Part shown: piece after piece, positions 34,212 through 42,839 of the stretch | How positions within the stretch are numbered: the stretch's first letter is position 1 | How the letters are laid out: each line of letters starts with the position of its first letter | NCBI RefSeq assembly: GCF_001748285.1 | Contig: NZ_BDGT01000019.1 | Location: forward strand, 1-64,000 | Source of the DNA: Thermogemmatispora onikobensis | GTDB taxonomy: Bacteria; Chloroflexota; Ktedonobacteria; Ktedonobacterales; Ktedonobacteraceae | Direction of reading: 5' to 3' | DNA length: 64,000 bases | The notes under the pieces: model-generated | What the model saw: only the letters and a program-made list of their open reading frames with translations | The model's database searches: none | What the model was told of the DNA's origin: nothing | Translations under genes and position numbers: made by a program

Positions 34212-35897
34212 CTACTGCTGCTCCTGCCGCCCTTGAAGAACAAGCTGGCTCTCAGGCTCGTCCATGCCCACCCTGCTGAGCCGTGTCCACTGCCGACCAG
34301 TTTGAGACGGTTCTGGTTCGTGCGAAGCCGCCGGCCTCTGCTGGGAGATGAGGCCGGAATCGCTGGGGACGGCAGGAAGATAGAGGATAAAGCAACTGCC
34401 CTCTGAGAGCACGCTGGTGGCCGCCACTCTGCCCTGCATCGCCTCTACCCACTCCTTGACCAGGGCCAGGCCCAGGCCGCTGCCGCTGCCATCGCGACGC
34501 AGCTTGCTGGAAGCCTGATAAAAGCGCTCCCAGATCCGCGGCAACTCCTCGGGGGGGATACCCTCGCCCGTATCGCGCACCTGAATCACCACCTCATGCC
34601 CCTCCTGAGAGACTGCCACGGCCACAATGCCCCCCGGCGGCGTATGGCGAATGCCGTTGTGCAGCAGATTCTGCAGGGCCTGAGCGAGACGCTCGGGATC
34701 AACCAGAGCCAGGGGACCCACTGGAGGAGTCTCTGCCACCACCTGCACCCGTCCGCTCTGCCAGGCCAGCGGCGCGCGCGCCTCTACCAGGCGGCGTACC
34801 AGCTCTCCCACATCGGTCGGCACGCAGCGCAAGGTGAGACGCCCAACCTCAGCGCAGGCCAAGGCAAAGAGGTCTTCCACCAGCCGTTGCAGGCGCAGCA
34901 CCTCAGCCTCCATCACCTCCAGATCCCGTGGCAGCGATTCCGGCAGCTCGCCGCGGTCCAGGCGCCGCAGGGCCGCCTCCAGATAGCCCCGCACGGTAGC
35001 GACGGGTGTGCGCAGCTCATGGGAGACGGCGGCCACCAGCTCGCGCTGGGTCTTGAGCAGTCCAGCCACGGTATCGCGCTCCCGCTTCAGCTCGCGCAGG
35101 GCCCGCTCCAGGTCGATGGCCATCGCGTTAAAGTCGGCCTGCAGTTGAGCTACTTCATCCTCGCCTTCGACAGGCACGCGCACCTCATAGTTGCCCTGGC
35201 GCAAGGCATGGGCAGCCTCCGCCAGCACGCGCAGACGGGCCGTGGTCCGCCGGACCACCAGGTAGGAAAAGAAAGCCGTCGGGGGAATCACCGCCAGTAA
35301 AGCGATGAGCGACATCAGCCCGAGCACCATCGTGATCGAGATGAGCAGGGCCAGATCTCTCACGTTGGAGAGGATCAGCAGATCGAAGAGGAGAATGACC
35401 AGCCCCGCTGCTAGCAGGACCATCATGGCGTGAGCGTGAGTCAAGGCCCACAAGAGTTGTTTGCGCCGCAGGCGGCTCCACAGAAAGAGCAGGCACAGGC
35501 AGCCACGCCAGACAATATAACCAACCAGGGTGGCCAACGCCATTCCCAACACGAACACAGGGAACATGGGCAGCCTGGGGAAGAAGAGCCTGGTCCCCAG
35601 CCGAGACCCCAGACTCAGCAGGAGAAAGGGCAGTCCAGCGAGCAACAAGAGAAGCAGCACCCCCCAGGCCAACTCGCGCGCGCAGCGCCGCCTCCAGGGT
35701 GGGGGTCCAAGCTCGGCGCGCAGGGCGAAGTAGCCCATCCCGAAAGGCGCCAATAGCACCAGGCTAAACTCACGTCCCGTCTCCGTAGCAGACACCAGAC
35801 GGATAAAGCCGCTCAGCAGTGAAGCAAACACGACAGCTTCGAACAGAGCGCGTCTGCGTGTGGCCCCCAACCAGAGCTTCGTCCATCTTTCTTTCAT
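34212..35897 (-). CDS. Sensor histidine kinase
   Basis: 561 aa; its ATG overlaps the stop of the response regulator by 4 nt. The first ~215 residues contain about six membrane helices. Residues about 222-270 form a HAMP domain (VVRRTTARLRVLAEAAHALRQGNYEVRVPVEGEDEVAQLQADFNAMA). The H-box is AAVSHELRTPVATVRGYL (phospho-His). The catalytic domain has QNLLHNGIRHTPPGG, VRDTGEGIPPEELPRIWERFYQ and GSGLGLALVKEWVEAM. The ~60-residue tail after the catalytic domain is hydrophilic. It pairs with the upstream OmpR-type regulator; the signal may be sensed in the membrane, since there is no large extracellular loop. Confidence 0.94.
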   Translation of the reverse strand: MKERWTKLWLGATRRRALFEAVVFASLLSGFIRLVSATETGREFSLVLLAPFGMGYFALRAELGPPPWRRRCARELAWGVLLLLLLAGLPFLLLSLGSRLGTRLFFPRLPMFPVFVLGMALATLVGYIVWRGCLCLLFLWSRLRRKQLLWALTHAHAMMVLLAAGLVILLFDLLILSNVRDLALLISITMVLGLMSLIALLAVIPPTAFFSYLVVRRTTARLRVLAEAAHALRQGNYEVRVPVEGEDEVAQLQADFNAMAIDLERALRELKRERDTVAGLLKTQRELVAAVSHELRTPVATVRGYLEAALRRLDRGELPESLPRDLEVMEAEVLRLQRLVEDLFALACAEVGRLTLRCVPTDVGELVRRLVEARAPLAWQSGRVQVVAETPPVGPLALVDPERLAQALQNLLHNGIRHTPPGGIVAVAVSQEGHEVVIQVRDTGEGIPPEELPRIWERFYQASSKLRRDGSGSGLGLALVKEWVEAMQGRVAATSVLSEGSCFILYLPAVPSDSGLISQQRPAASHEPEPSQTGRQWTRLSRVGMDEPESQLVLQGRQEQQ

Positions 35898-36622
35898 CGC
35901 TCTCCTCCCGCCCTTGAGGGGCTATGCGCACGCCAGCGATAGCCTACGCCCCAGACCGTTTCGATGGCTTCCCCCAGCGCTCCCAGCTTCTTGCGCAGGC
36001 GCAGCACAGTATTATCCACCGAGCGATCGCCACCGACATAGCTCTCACCCCAGACCGTATCAAGGAGGTAAGCGCGGCTGAAGGCCCGTCCGGGACTGCG
36101 CAGGAAGAGATGAAGGAGTTCAAACTCAGTCGGACTGAGATCGAGCGGCTGGCCGTCCAGGGTCACTAAATGGGCCTGGGCGTCGAGGCAGAGCGGTCCA
36201 TCGATAAGGGGTCGCTCCGCCCGGGCCAGGTCGCGCTGCAGCATCTGCTGAATCAGCTCGGCACGGCGCAGGAGCGCATGCACCCGCGCTAACAGCTCAC
36301 GCATGCTAAAAGGCTTGGTCAGGTAATCGTCGGCCCCCAGCTCCAGACCTACCACGCGATCGGTCTCCTCACTCCGTGCCGTCAACATGAGCACGGGGGT
36401 GGGCGCTTGCTGACGCAGGCGGCGCAGCACCTCCAGACCATCCATGCGCGGAAGCATCCAGTCCAGAATGACGAGCGCAGGGCGTTGCTCCTCATGCAGG
36501 CGTAACGCTTCGACGCCATCGGGAGCATAGAGGACCTCGTAGCCGTCCGCTTTCAGTTCGCGAATAATGAGCTGCGCCAGATCCTGCGCATCCTCAACAA
36601 GCAAGAGCTTCTTCATGGCCAT
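35894..36622 (-). CDS. OmpR/PhoB family response regulator
   Basis: 242 aa. The receiver (about 1-125) has VEDAQDLAQ, the phospho-Asp in LVILDWMLPRMDG, and MLTARSEE and LTKPFSM. The DNA-binding winged helix (about 140-230) has LSPTEFELLHLFLRSPGRAFSRAYLLDTVWGESY and SVDNTVLRLRKKLG. It lies between a membrane protein gene (8 nt upstream) and its kinase (4-nt overlap). A four-box array with 11-bp phase upstream of the operon (37344-37383) fits binding by this regulator family, so autoregulation is likely. Confidence 0.95.
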   Translation of the reverse strand: MAMKKLLLVEDAQDLAQLIIRELKADGYEVLYAPDGVEALRLHEEQRPALVILDWMLPRMDGLEVLRRLRQQAPTPVLMLTARSEETDRVVGLELGADDYLTKPFSMRELLARVHALLRRAELIQQMLQRDLARAERPLIDGPLCLDAQAHLVTLDGQPLDLSPTEFELLHLFLRSPGRAFSRAYLLDTVWGESYVGGDRSVDNTVLRLRKKLGALGEAIETVWGVGYRWRAHSPSRAGGER

Positions 36623-36629
36623 TCTTCAA

Positions 36630-37313
36630 TCACTTCAGTATGATCTCCCGCTTCTGGCCAACCAGGGCCAGAGCCAGGCGGCCTACCACTGGCATCAGGT
36701 AGAAGCGCCGGCGTGCTCCCTGAATCATGCCAATGAGCCAGCCCGTCACGGCCGCCGCCTGCAGTATGACAGACAGTAGCAGCCAGGACCAGATGGCCAG
36801 AGTGTGCAGGGAAGACGAGTACCACCAGAAGTAGTGGCGGCCCACATAGATGAGTGCCATCAGCATGGATACATCAATGAGAGTGATCAGTCCAAAAAAG
36901 AACAACGATTGCAGGGCATGAAAACGCACCAGACGGCTCCGGCTACCAAAGAGCAGAACCAACAGACCCGAGAGCCAGCCACCCAGGTAACTCAGCATGC
37001 CCAAGACGGCTTCAGCACTCTCTGAGGGCGGCGACTCGTCTACAGCCTCTGCAGTCCCTGACCGGTGGTTTGTGAAGGGGAACTGGTCAGCAACGGCGGC
37101 GTCCATGAGCAGCTCCTGCTGCTGAAAGCTTTCCTTTTCTCCATACAGGCCCTCGAAAGGAGACCTGGTCTGCCAAACAGTGGCCTGATCCTTTCTTCCG
37201 TCATCCAACACGAGAACGATGCTCCTTTCTTCTCCTGGCATCATAGCTGCGCGGTCCAGGTTTGAATCCGCTACTCTCACGCCTCCAGGCGACGAGCACA
37301 CGCAGGCAGCCAT
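36630..37313 (-). CDS. DUF4870-like membrane protein
   Basis: Up to 227 aa. The start is uncertain: ATG 37313 has no RBS; GTG 37211 has AAAGGAG; ATG 37106 (157 aa) has AGGAGCTGCTC directly before it and is the most economical choice. The conserved part begins near residue 95: EAVLGMLSYLGGWLSGLLVLLF, RLVRFHALQSLFFFGLITLI, then two more hydrophobic segments. The RFHALQSLF motif is characteristic of DUF4870/Tic20-like small membrane proteins. It is the first gene of an operon with the response regulator and kinase, so it may take part in sensing. Confidence 0.75.
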   Translation of the reverse strand: MAACVCSSPGGVRVADSNLDRAAMMPGEERSIVLVLDDGRKDQATVWQTRSPFEGLYGEKESFQQQELLMDAAVADQFPFTNHRSGTAEAVDESPPSESAEAVLGMLSYLGGWLSGLLVLLFGSRSRLVRFHALQSLFFFGLITLIDVSMLMALIYVGRHYFWWYSSSLHTLAIWSWLLLSVILQAAAVTGWLIGMIQGARRRFYLMPVVGRLALALVGQKREIILK

Positions 37314-37343
37314 CTCTGTCAGGAAAGGAGTCTAGTCCTGAGT

Positions 37344-37383
37344 TGTCATGGCCGTATCGAATTTTTGTCGCAATTCTGTCGCA
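37344..37383 (-). promoter_or_regulatory. Four direct half-sites with 11-bp phase (OmpR/PhoB-type array)
   Basis: On the + strand TGTCGCA (37377-37383) and TGTCGCA (37366-37372) are identical 7-mers 11 bp apart. Weaker matches TATCGAA (37355-37361) and TGTCATG (37344-37350) keep the same 11-bp phase. Downstream on the minus strand, a possible -10 (TAGACT, 37334-37329) lies 9 nt after the last box. Direct repeats of about 11 bp are the usual binding sites of OmpR/PhoB regulators, and this operon encodes one. Confidence 0.65.
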
Positions 37384-37523
37384 GCCGCCTGCCTGGTGGA
37401 AGCAGGGCAGAGGAGCAATAAGACACAGCGGAGAGGGCTGGGGGTCGGAGCCAGCCGGCGGGAGCAGACCAGGGAGGCACAGCGAGCGCGGGCGGCCCGA
37501 CGGAGCAGGCAAGAAGAGAGGCC

Positions 37524-38393
37524 CTAGCACGGCGGCCCCTGGCGAATCCTCCGGCGCATGGCCTCCAGCGGCCATTGCTGCCAGGTACCCCAGCGCTCTG
37601 GCACAATATTCTCGACCCACCAGGTAACCCCGACGCGGGCGTAGGCCGCCACCAGCGCTCGATCAGCCTCGGGGTCCTCCCCGGAGCTGACCCCGAAATG
37701 CACCACTTCAAACGGTCCCGGCTGCGAGCGCAACTGCTGTAGGGCCGCCACAATCTCGGCCATCGTCTCGGACGAGAGCATCTCGGTCAGGGCCAGATCA
37801 CGCCCAATGGGAATGAAGCCATCCCAGCGGACCGCGCGGCGCAGCGGAGCGCGATTGGGCCACATGCCGGCCACCCAGATCGGAATACGCGGCTGTTGAA
37901 GAGGTGGCGGCAAAAAGTGCGCTTCCAGAATATGGTAGTAGCGCCCCTCAAAATGGAAGGGCTGGCCACTCCACAGACCACTGAGGATAGCCAGGCCCTC
38001 ATCGAGCATGGCCCCCAGGACCTTCAGATCCGAAGGCTCCCCCAGGGCTGCAAAATCAAAGTAGCCACCACCCAGTCCCACGCCCAAGACCAGGCGCCCG
38101 CCCGAAAGATGATCGAGGGTCACCGCCTGACGGGCCAGCTCCCAGGGACGGCGCCGCGGCAGCGGCGTCACCAGTGGGCCGAAACGCAGACGCTGCGTTT
38201 GCAGCGCGATGGCCGTCAAGGTCACCCAAACCTCCGCCAGCGGATCGCTGGTCGGCGCCAGGGTCGTGCGCGCAATCTGATCCCAGAGAAAGAAGCCATC
38301 CCAGCCGGCAGCCTCTGCCTCCTGGGCCAGATCACACAGCAAACGCACATCGGCGAAGGGGCCAAAATTGGGGAGATGCAGACCGTAGAGCAT
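37524..38393 (-). CDS. LLM-class flavin-dependent oxidoreductase (luciferase-like)
   Basis: 289 aa. The sequence has the bacterial-luciferase-like TIM-barrel pattern: YGLHLPNFGPFADVRLLCDLAQEAEAAGWDGFFLWDQI, RLRFGPLVTPLPRRRPWELARQAVTLDHLSGGRLVLGVGLG, FHFEGRYYHI and PIWVAGMWPN. Members use reduced flavin (FMNH2 or F420) to act on small organic substrates. The specific substrate and cofactor are not evident. It has 132 nt before the tRNA-His region. Confidence 0.92.
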   Translation of the reverse strand: MLYGLHLPNFGPFADVRLLCDLAQEAEAAGWDGFFLWDQIARTTLAPTSDPLAEVWVTLTAIALQTQRLRFGPLVTPLPRRRPWELARQAVTLDHLSGGRLVLGVGLGGGYFDFAALGEPSDLKVLGAMLDEGLAILSGLWSGQPFHFEGRYYHILEAHFLPPPLQQPRIPIWVAGMWPNRAPLRRAVRWDGFIPIGRDLALTEMLSSETMAEIVAALQQLRSQPGPFEVVHFGVSSGEDPEADRALVAAYARVGVTWWVENIVPERWGTWQQWPLEAMRRRIRQGPPC

Positions 38394-38490
38394 CGTTCAT
38401 CACGCAGAAGGGCTAGCAGGACCGGGTAGAGCCGGTCTGCGACCTTTGTCGGTCGCAGGCACCGGCCAACGTAAGGCAAATAAAAAAAGG

Positions 38491-38564
38491 GGTGACCGAT
38501 GGGGCTCGAACCCACAACCGCTGGAGCCACAATCCAGAGCTCTACCGATTGAGCTACGGCCACC
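38491..38564 (-). tRNA. tRNA-His (anticodon GTG)
   Basis: On the minus strand: acceptor GTGGCCG pairs with CGGTCAC (one G-U), D-arm AGCTC...GAGC, anticodon stem CTGGA/TCCAG with loop TTGTGGC (anticodon GTG), and T-arm with GGTTCGAGCCCC. A G precedes position 1 (38564), as needed for the G-1 of tRNA-His, and the discriminator is C (38491). CCA is not encoded. A T-run (38482-38488 on minus) follows as terminator. Confidence 0.95.
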
Positions 38565-38593
38565 GTGTCGCTTCTGCGATTACACGCACAGCC

Positions 38594-38622
38594 AGTATAG
38601 CGGAGAGTTTGTCGGCTGTCAA
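38594..38622 (-). promoter_or_regulatory. Consensus promoter of tRNA-His
   Basis: TTGACA (38622-38617), 17-nt spacer, TATACT (38599-38594), about 30 nt upstream of the tRNA. It is near-perfect for a housekeeping sigma factor. Confidence 0.85.
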
Positions 38623-38769
38623 TAGTCAATAGGGCAGGGACCAGAATCCAGCGCTGGCCTGGCCTGCCAATCTCCAATCTCCAGGCCAGCACTGCATCTG
38701 CCCCGTCAGCCAGTCGGGGGCTGAACAAGCCAGGAAGGAGAGAAGAGGAGCGTGACCCGGCCCCTCCCA

Positions 38770-40239
38770 TCAAGGGGAGACCTCATCGAGGCGACGCAGG
38801 CGCGTGGCCGTGCCGAACTGAGCGATCACCGCCGCGACTATCAGACAGCCAGCGATGATCAGGAAGATACTGAGCGGACCCAGTGTCGGAATCAAAGGCG
38901 GAATGACCAGCAGGCCCACGCTGCCCCCGAGATGGCCAACGCCATCGACCAGCGCGAAGCCCGTGGCACGCGCTCGCGTTGGATAGTGCTCGGTTGACCA
39001 GGTGTAGGTCATTGGCACCCAGAGATTGAAGCCGAAAAAGAGCACGATCGAGCCGAGGACCGCCACGACGAAATTGCCAGCTCCGCCCAGAGCAATCAGC
39101 AGACAACCAATGAGGGTCAGCAGCGCCGCCACTGGCAGCCAGTATTTGCGTTCCAGCAGCTCGCCGAAGGCATAGTCAAAGATAGCCACCAGCACGAAGC
39201 CCAGCGAGCCAATGGCCACGATCAAACCGGCCTCCGGCGGAGGGAATTTCAGAGCCGCCAGCAGGGAAGTCAGACCCGCGGCAATTGCATAGACTGTAAT
39301 ATACCCGATGAACCAGACAACAAAGAGGAAGAGCGTGCGGAGCAGATAGAGGCGATTACCAAAGATCTCGACATAGGGTATCCGGCCCGGCTGCGTCTCG
39401 ACCGGAATCTCGGAAGGCGCGGGTAGCTCGCCAATGCGAGCCAGGGCCTGTGCCTCCATTTGCGCGACCACGCCTGCCGCCGCCTCGACCCGCCCTTGCG
39501 AGATCAGCCAGCGCGGCGACTCATGGAGCTGGAAGCGCATGAGGATGCCGATCAGCGCCAGTAAGGCCCCGATGCCGTACATCAGGCGCCAGCCGAAGGT
39601 AAAGCCAGGCCCAGCCAGGGCGAAGGGCAGCCCCAAAGGAAACGCCTCGGGCTGCGTGGTGAGCAGCAGCCCCAGCCAGACCCCTAGAAAGGCACCCAGC
39701 GAGGACATGATAAAGATCAGCGAGGTATAGCGCGCTCGTCCCCCGCTCGGCGCCACCTCGTTAATATAGGTGTTCACAAGAGCCAGGTCCGCCCCAACGC
39801 CAATACCCGTGATGGTGCGCGCAACGATAAAGTTCACATAATCACCAACCAGGGCATTGTAGAGCGAGCCCAGCCCGGTGATGACCATCGTGACCAGCAG
39901 CATATCGCGCCGCCCAAGGCGGTCCGCCAGCGGACTCAGGATGAGAGTGCCAATCACATAGCCCACCAGGTTGAGCAGCACCGGCAGACCCAGGTAGTTG
40001 GCCGCCGATTCAGGGGTGCAGCCTGGGACGATCTGGATACAGGTCTGGATGAAGGAGACGTTGATGTCGAAAATGTCGAAGAAGGTGAAGAGGAAGCCAG
40101 CCCCGATAATGCCAATGTAGAGATAGGGTAAGGCCCAAATAGGGATACGGTCAAGACGCGCTACCACCGCAGCGGCTGTGCTGCTCGGGCCACTCGCCCC
40201 ACCCACGGAGCGCGAGGGATTGCCTGCTTCGGAAGCCAT
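38770..40239 (-). CDS. MFS transporter (sugar/metabolite:proton symporter type)
   Basis: 489 aa from ATG 40239, set by the AAGGAGG site 5 nt upstream. About 12 membrane helices are visible. Motifs: the loop motif DRLGRRDMLL after helix 2, RTITGIGVGADLALVNTYINEVAPSGGRARY in helix 4-5, and a cytoplasmic loop with RWLISQGRVEAAAGVV between helices 6 and 7. These fit the sugar-porter and related metabolite families. The transported substrate is unknown. A long, largely non-coding stretch lies upstream. Confidence 0.92.
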   Translation of the reverse strand: MASEAGNPSRSVGGASGPSSTAAAVVARLDRIPIWALPYLYIGIIGAGFLFTFFDIFDINVSFIQTCIQIVPGCTPESAANYLGLPVLLNLVGYVIGTLILSPLADRLGRRDMLLVTMVITGLGSLYNALVGDYVNFIVARTITGIGVGADLALVNTYINEVAPSGGRARYTSLIFIMSSLGAFLGVWLGLLLTTQPEAFPLGLPFALAGPGFTFGWRLMYGIGALLALIGILMRFQLHESPRWLISQGRVEAAAGVVAQMEAQALARIGELPAPSEIPVETQPGRIPYVEIFGNRLYLLRTLFLFVVWFIGYITVYAIAAGLTSLLAALKFPPPEAGLIVAIGSLGFVLVAIFDYAFGELLERKYWLPVAALLTLIGCLLIALGGAGNFVVAVLGSIVLFFGFNLWVPMTYTWSTEHYPTRARATGFALVDGVGHLGGSVGLLVIPPLIPTLGPLSIFLIIAGCLIVAAVIAQFGTATRLRRLDEVSP

Positions 40240-40939
40240 ACTTGCCTCCTTCTCTGGCGCAGACGCGGCTGTCATTGCCAGCCAGCCAGAATATATGAAC
40301 AACGCTGCTACAATCCGTTCGTTCTGGCCCGATGAGGCATGTCCGCTGGCCCGATACTCTCTCTATAAGCAAGCAACCTGTTGTATAACATTGTACCTGT
40401 GCTGCTCATGTGTGTCAAGGGAGGAAGCAGCAGGACAGGAAGCGAAAGGCAGGATCGTCAGCCATTCCCTGGGCGCGGATGCCACAGGCAACAGGAGAAG
40501 ACTTGACATCGGCCCGGTCCTGCCATACACTCTATGGAGCCAACAGTACTTTATCGCCACCTTCGATGACGAGGAGACGTGCAAGGTCCGTGAGCTGACC
40601 GATCGTGACGCATCAAGGAGGTGCTGCCGATCTTCGAGGAGGCTCGGGAGGATCAGCCGCCGGCTGGCGGATGCTGGTAGGCTGGCAGGCAGACAGACCC
40701 GGGTCTCCTGGACAGCGGGGTATCTGAGCGGGCTGATCCCCGGTCCGCCTTCCCTCGCTCTGGCCGCAGCAATGGCAATGGTAGAGGCTGCATCACTGGC
40801 ACCTGCCCGGGCGGCGCGGCGCAGAGGCAGCCCACCAGCCGGAGCGCCTCCTCCCGGGGTCCAGCCCCTCCTTCGTCCAGCAGAGCAGACTGGAAGAAGG
40901 CAGATGCCAGGTATAGCCAGCGAGAAGGAGCGTATCGTC
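40240..40939 (+). other. 700-nt gene-poor region with candidate promoter and broken ORF
   Basis: A rightward promoter candidate is TTGACA (40503-40508), 17-nt spacer, TACACT (40526-40531). Shortly downstream two frames read as one protein if a shift is allowed: TFDDEETCKVRELTDRD near 40560-40615, then IKEVLPIFEEAREDQPPAGG in another frame to about 40680. This may be a frameshifted gene relic. Nothing else is supported. The possible MFS promoter is in the AT-rich patch near 40380-40400. Confidence 0.35.
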
Positions 40940-41745
40940 ATGGTGCAGGTGCGGCGCACGATCCCGATCCTGCAGCCTCCGGGCGACAACCTGCGTCGGA
41001 CCCTGATTGTCTTCCAGACAGACGAGCGGCAGCCCTCGGCCCTCTGCATCAGCGGCGGCAATCGCCTCCGAGCCGTGGCCTCGCATCAGGTCTGCCGCCT
41101 TGAGGTCAAGGGCCAGCTCACTGCCCCGATGACCTGTCCGGCCACCCACTCGATTGACATCGCCTGCCAGAGCGCCCGGCGCAACCGTTACCCCCCACGG
41201 CTCCCGTTTCAGTCTCGCCGGGGGGAGGCGTTGCTTCTGATCAGGTTGTGGAAACGCGAGGCCAGCCTGCAACCCTCCAGCTCCCTCCCGCCCTGGACCA
41301 GTACCGCGCCGGGTCCAAGCGACGCAGGCGCTGACCATCGACAGCCTTACAAGGCCAGAGCCAGAGGAGCACGCGGTACGACTGCTGGGGCGGCTCGCCA
41401 TCACCTCGGAAGGACCAGACCCGCAGTCCCCTCTCGCTTCCAGACCGGACCAGGGAACAGAAGCCTGCAGGGTAGAGTAGAGGAGGGAATTGCTCTCACT
41501 GAGTCAAATGCGCTGGTGGCAGTCGATGGATAGGAGTGGATGGTGCTCCTTGCGAGTGGGGAAGGCTGCACAGGCGCGCAATTGGCGCCTGGCAAAAACA
41601 TGGAGCAGGAGCAGGAACAGGAGCAGGCAGATATTAATGCTGCTCGGAGTATTCGAGCGCGCTTTACTCAGTTGCAGCTATGTGGGCTGCCGTCAACCAG
41701 CCCCAAGCCCGAGCCGCTGAGGTTGCGGGCCAACCGCCTGCTTAA
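40940..41745 (+). pseudogene. tnpB (IS605 OrfB) remnant
   Basis: A start with AAGGAG (40926-40931) leads to MVQVRRTIPILQPPGDNLRRTLIVF, resembling a TnpB N-terminus. In the same frame QLTAPMTCPATHSIDIACQSARRN and RLPFQSRRGEALLLI resemble the early TnpB region. Later the frame is lost, and the end is MWAAVNQPQARAAEVAGQPPA then stop (41745), shared with the mini-element at 33738-33948. Total length is about 0.8 kb against ~1.2 kb for an intact gene, with frame breaks and no RuvC motif found. It is a decayed IS200/IS605 accessory gene. Confidence 0.6.
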
Positions 41746-41838
41746 GTAAGTGGGCGAGTGGGCGGCGGACGGTTTGACAGAAAGGCGCTAGTAGAGCAAA
41801 CAGGCCGGTTCTTTGTAGCAGAAAGGGCACGTGGCTAC

Positions 41839-42555
41839 ATGGTTCACCATACGTCAGAGGAGATCAAGAGCAATCAGGCCAGGGAAGGAGAAACCGATCT
41901 CTCTCAGTTACCGGAAGTTCCTCCCGGCATGCTGATTCCGGCGCCCAGCAGCACGCCGCGCAAGCGCACGCGCTGGCCGGATGCCATCGATGTGATCTTT
42001 GAGAAAGATCCTGCCTGTAACAATATCTTTGAGGCGTTGCTCTACCAGGGGCTGTGGGCCATTTTCTTCCACCGCATCGCACATTTTCTCTATAATTTGC
42101 ATATCCCTGTCATTCCTCGCCTGATCTCGCAGTTCGCGCGCCTCGTCACCGGAGGCATTGAGATTCACCCGGGCGCCAAGATCGGGAAGCGCTTCTTTAT
42201 CGACCACGGCGCAGGTGTGGTGATCGGCGAGACTGCCGAGATTGGCAACAATGTCATGCTCTACCACCAGGTGACGCTCGGCGCCACTGGCTGGTGGCGG
42301 CCAGGTCCTGGGCGCAAGCAGAAGCGCCATCCAACCATCGAGGATGATGTCACCATCGGCGTGGGGGCCGCTATTCTTGGGCCAATTACGATCGGGCGCG
42401 GCAGCAAGATCGGCGCAATGGCCCTGGTCCTCGAATCGGTGCCGCCCAACTCCGTAGTGGCAGCCAAGCCTGCTGAGCTGTTGGTGAAGAGCGGTGAGCC
42501 CCTGGCCAAGCATGAGGAACTCACACAAGGGTGGGAGATGGATTATCAGATTTAA
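41839..42555 (+). CDS. cysE: Serine O-acetyltransferase
   Basis: 238 aa from ATG 41839 (the frame is open to GTG 41758). CysE makes O-acetylserine, the direct precursor of cysteine. The N-terminal helical part has [37 protein letters not shown]. The C-terminal left-handed beta-helix has [70 protein letters not shown] and VVAAKPAE. The catalytic His region is [11 protein letters not shown]. Loop insert [13 protein letters not shown] is typical. A terminator follows at 42693. Confidence 0.95.
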   Translation: MVHHTSEEIKSNQAREGETDLSQLPEVPPGMLIPAPSSTPRKRTRWPDAIDVIFEKDPACNNIFEALLYQGLWAIFFHRIAHFLYNLHIPVIPRLISQFARLVTGGIEIHPGAKIGKRFFIDHGAGVVIGETAEIGNNVMLYHQVTLGATGWWRPGPGRKQKRHPTIEDDVTIGVGAAILGPITIGRGSKIGAMALVLESVPPNSVVAAKPAELLVKSGEPLAKHEELTQGWEMDYQI

Positions 42556-42692
42556 GTCCGACCGTGAGCAGCGCGCCTGGTCAGGTCTGGTCTGCCGCCT
42601 TCCCGACAAACCGGCTGACCATGACCGTCCTGGCTCATTGGGCTACTCCAGCCAGAGCGCTTCTCGGCGCAGACAGACTCTCTCTCCCTGAT

Positions 42693-42742
42693 GACGCGGG
42701 CGGGCCCTGGCCTGGCACCCGCCGCCTGCCCGCGTCTTTGCT
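42693..42742 (+). terminator. Terminator downstream of cysE
   Basis: GACGCGGGC (42693-42701) and GCCCGCGTC (42728-42736) form a perfect 9-bp stem, followed by a T-rich tail TTTGCTTTC. It stands between cysE and the convergent nucleoside hydrolase. Confidence 0.65.
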
Positions 42743-42839
42743 TTCTTCCTGCCTCGGCCTCTGCATCGGCGACCCTGCTGCCCCCTGCTGCTGTCGCCAG
42801 GCGCGACGTCGACCGACCGAAGCGACCAGCTCCCTGGCT

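Noticed and set aside
40178-41533. 451-codon plus-strand frame from the MFS gene into the tnpB remnant
   Set aside because: It begins inside the MFS gene on the other strand and is low in coherent sequence; only the tnpB-like section from 40940 is meaningful.
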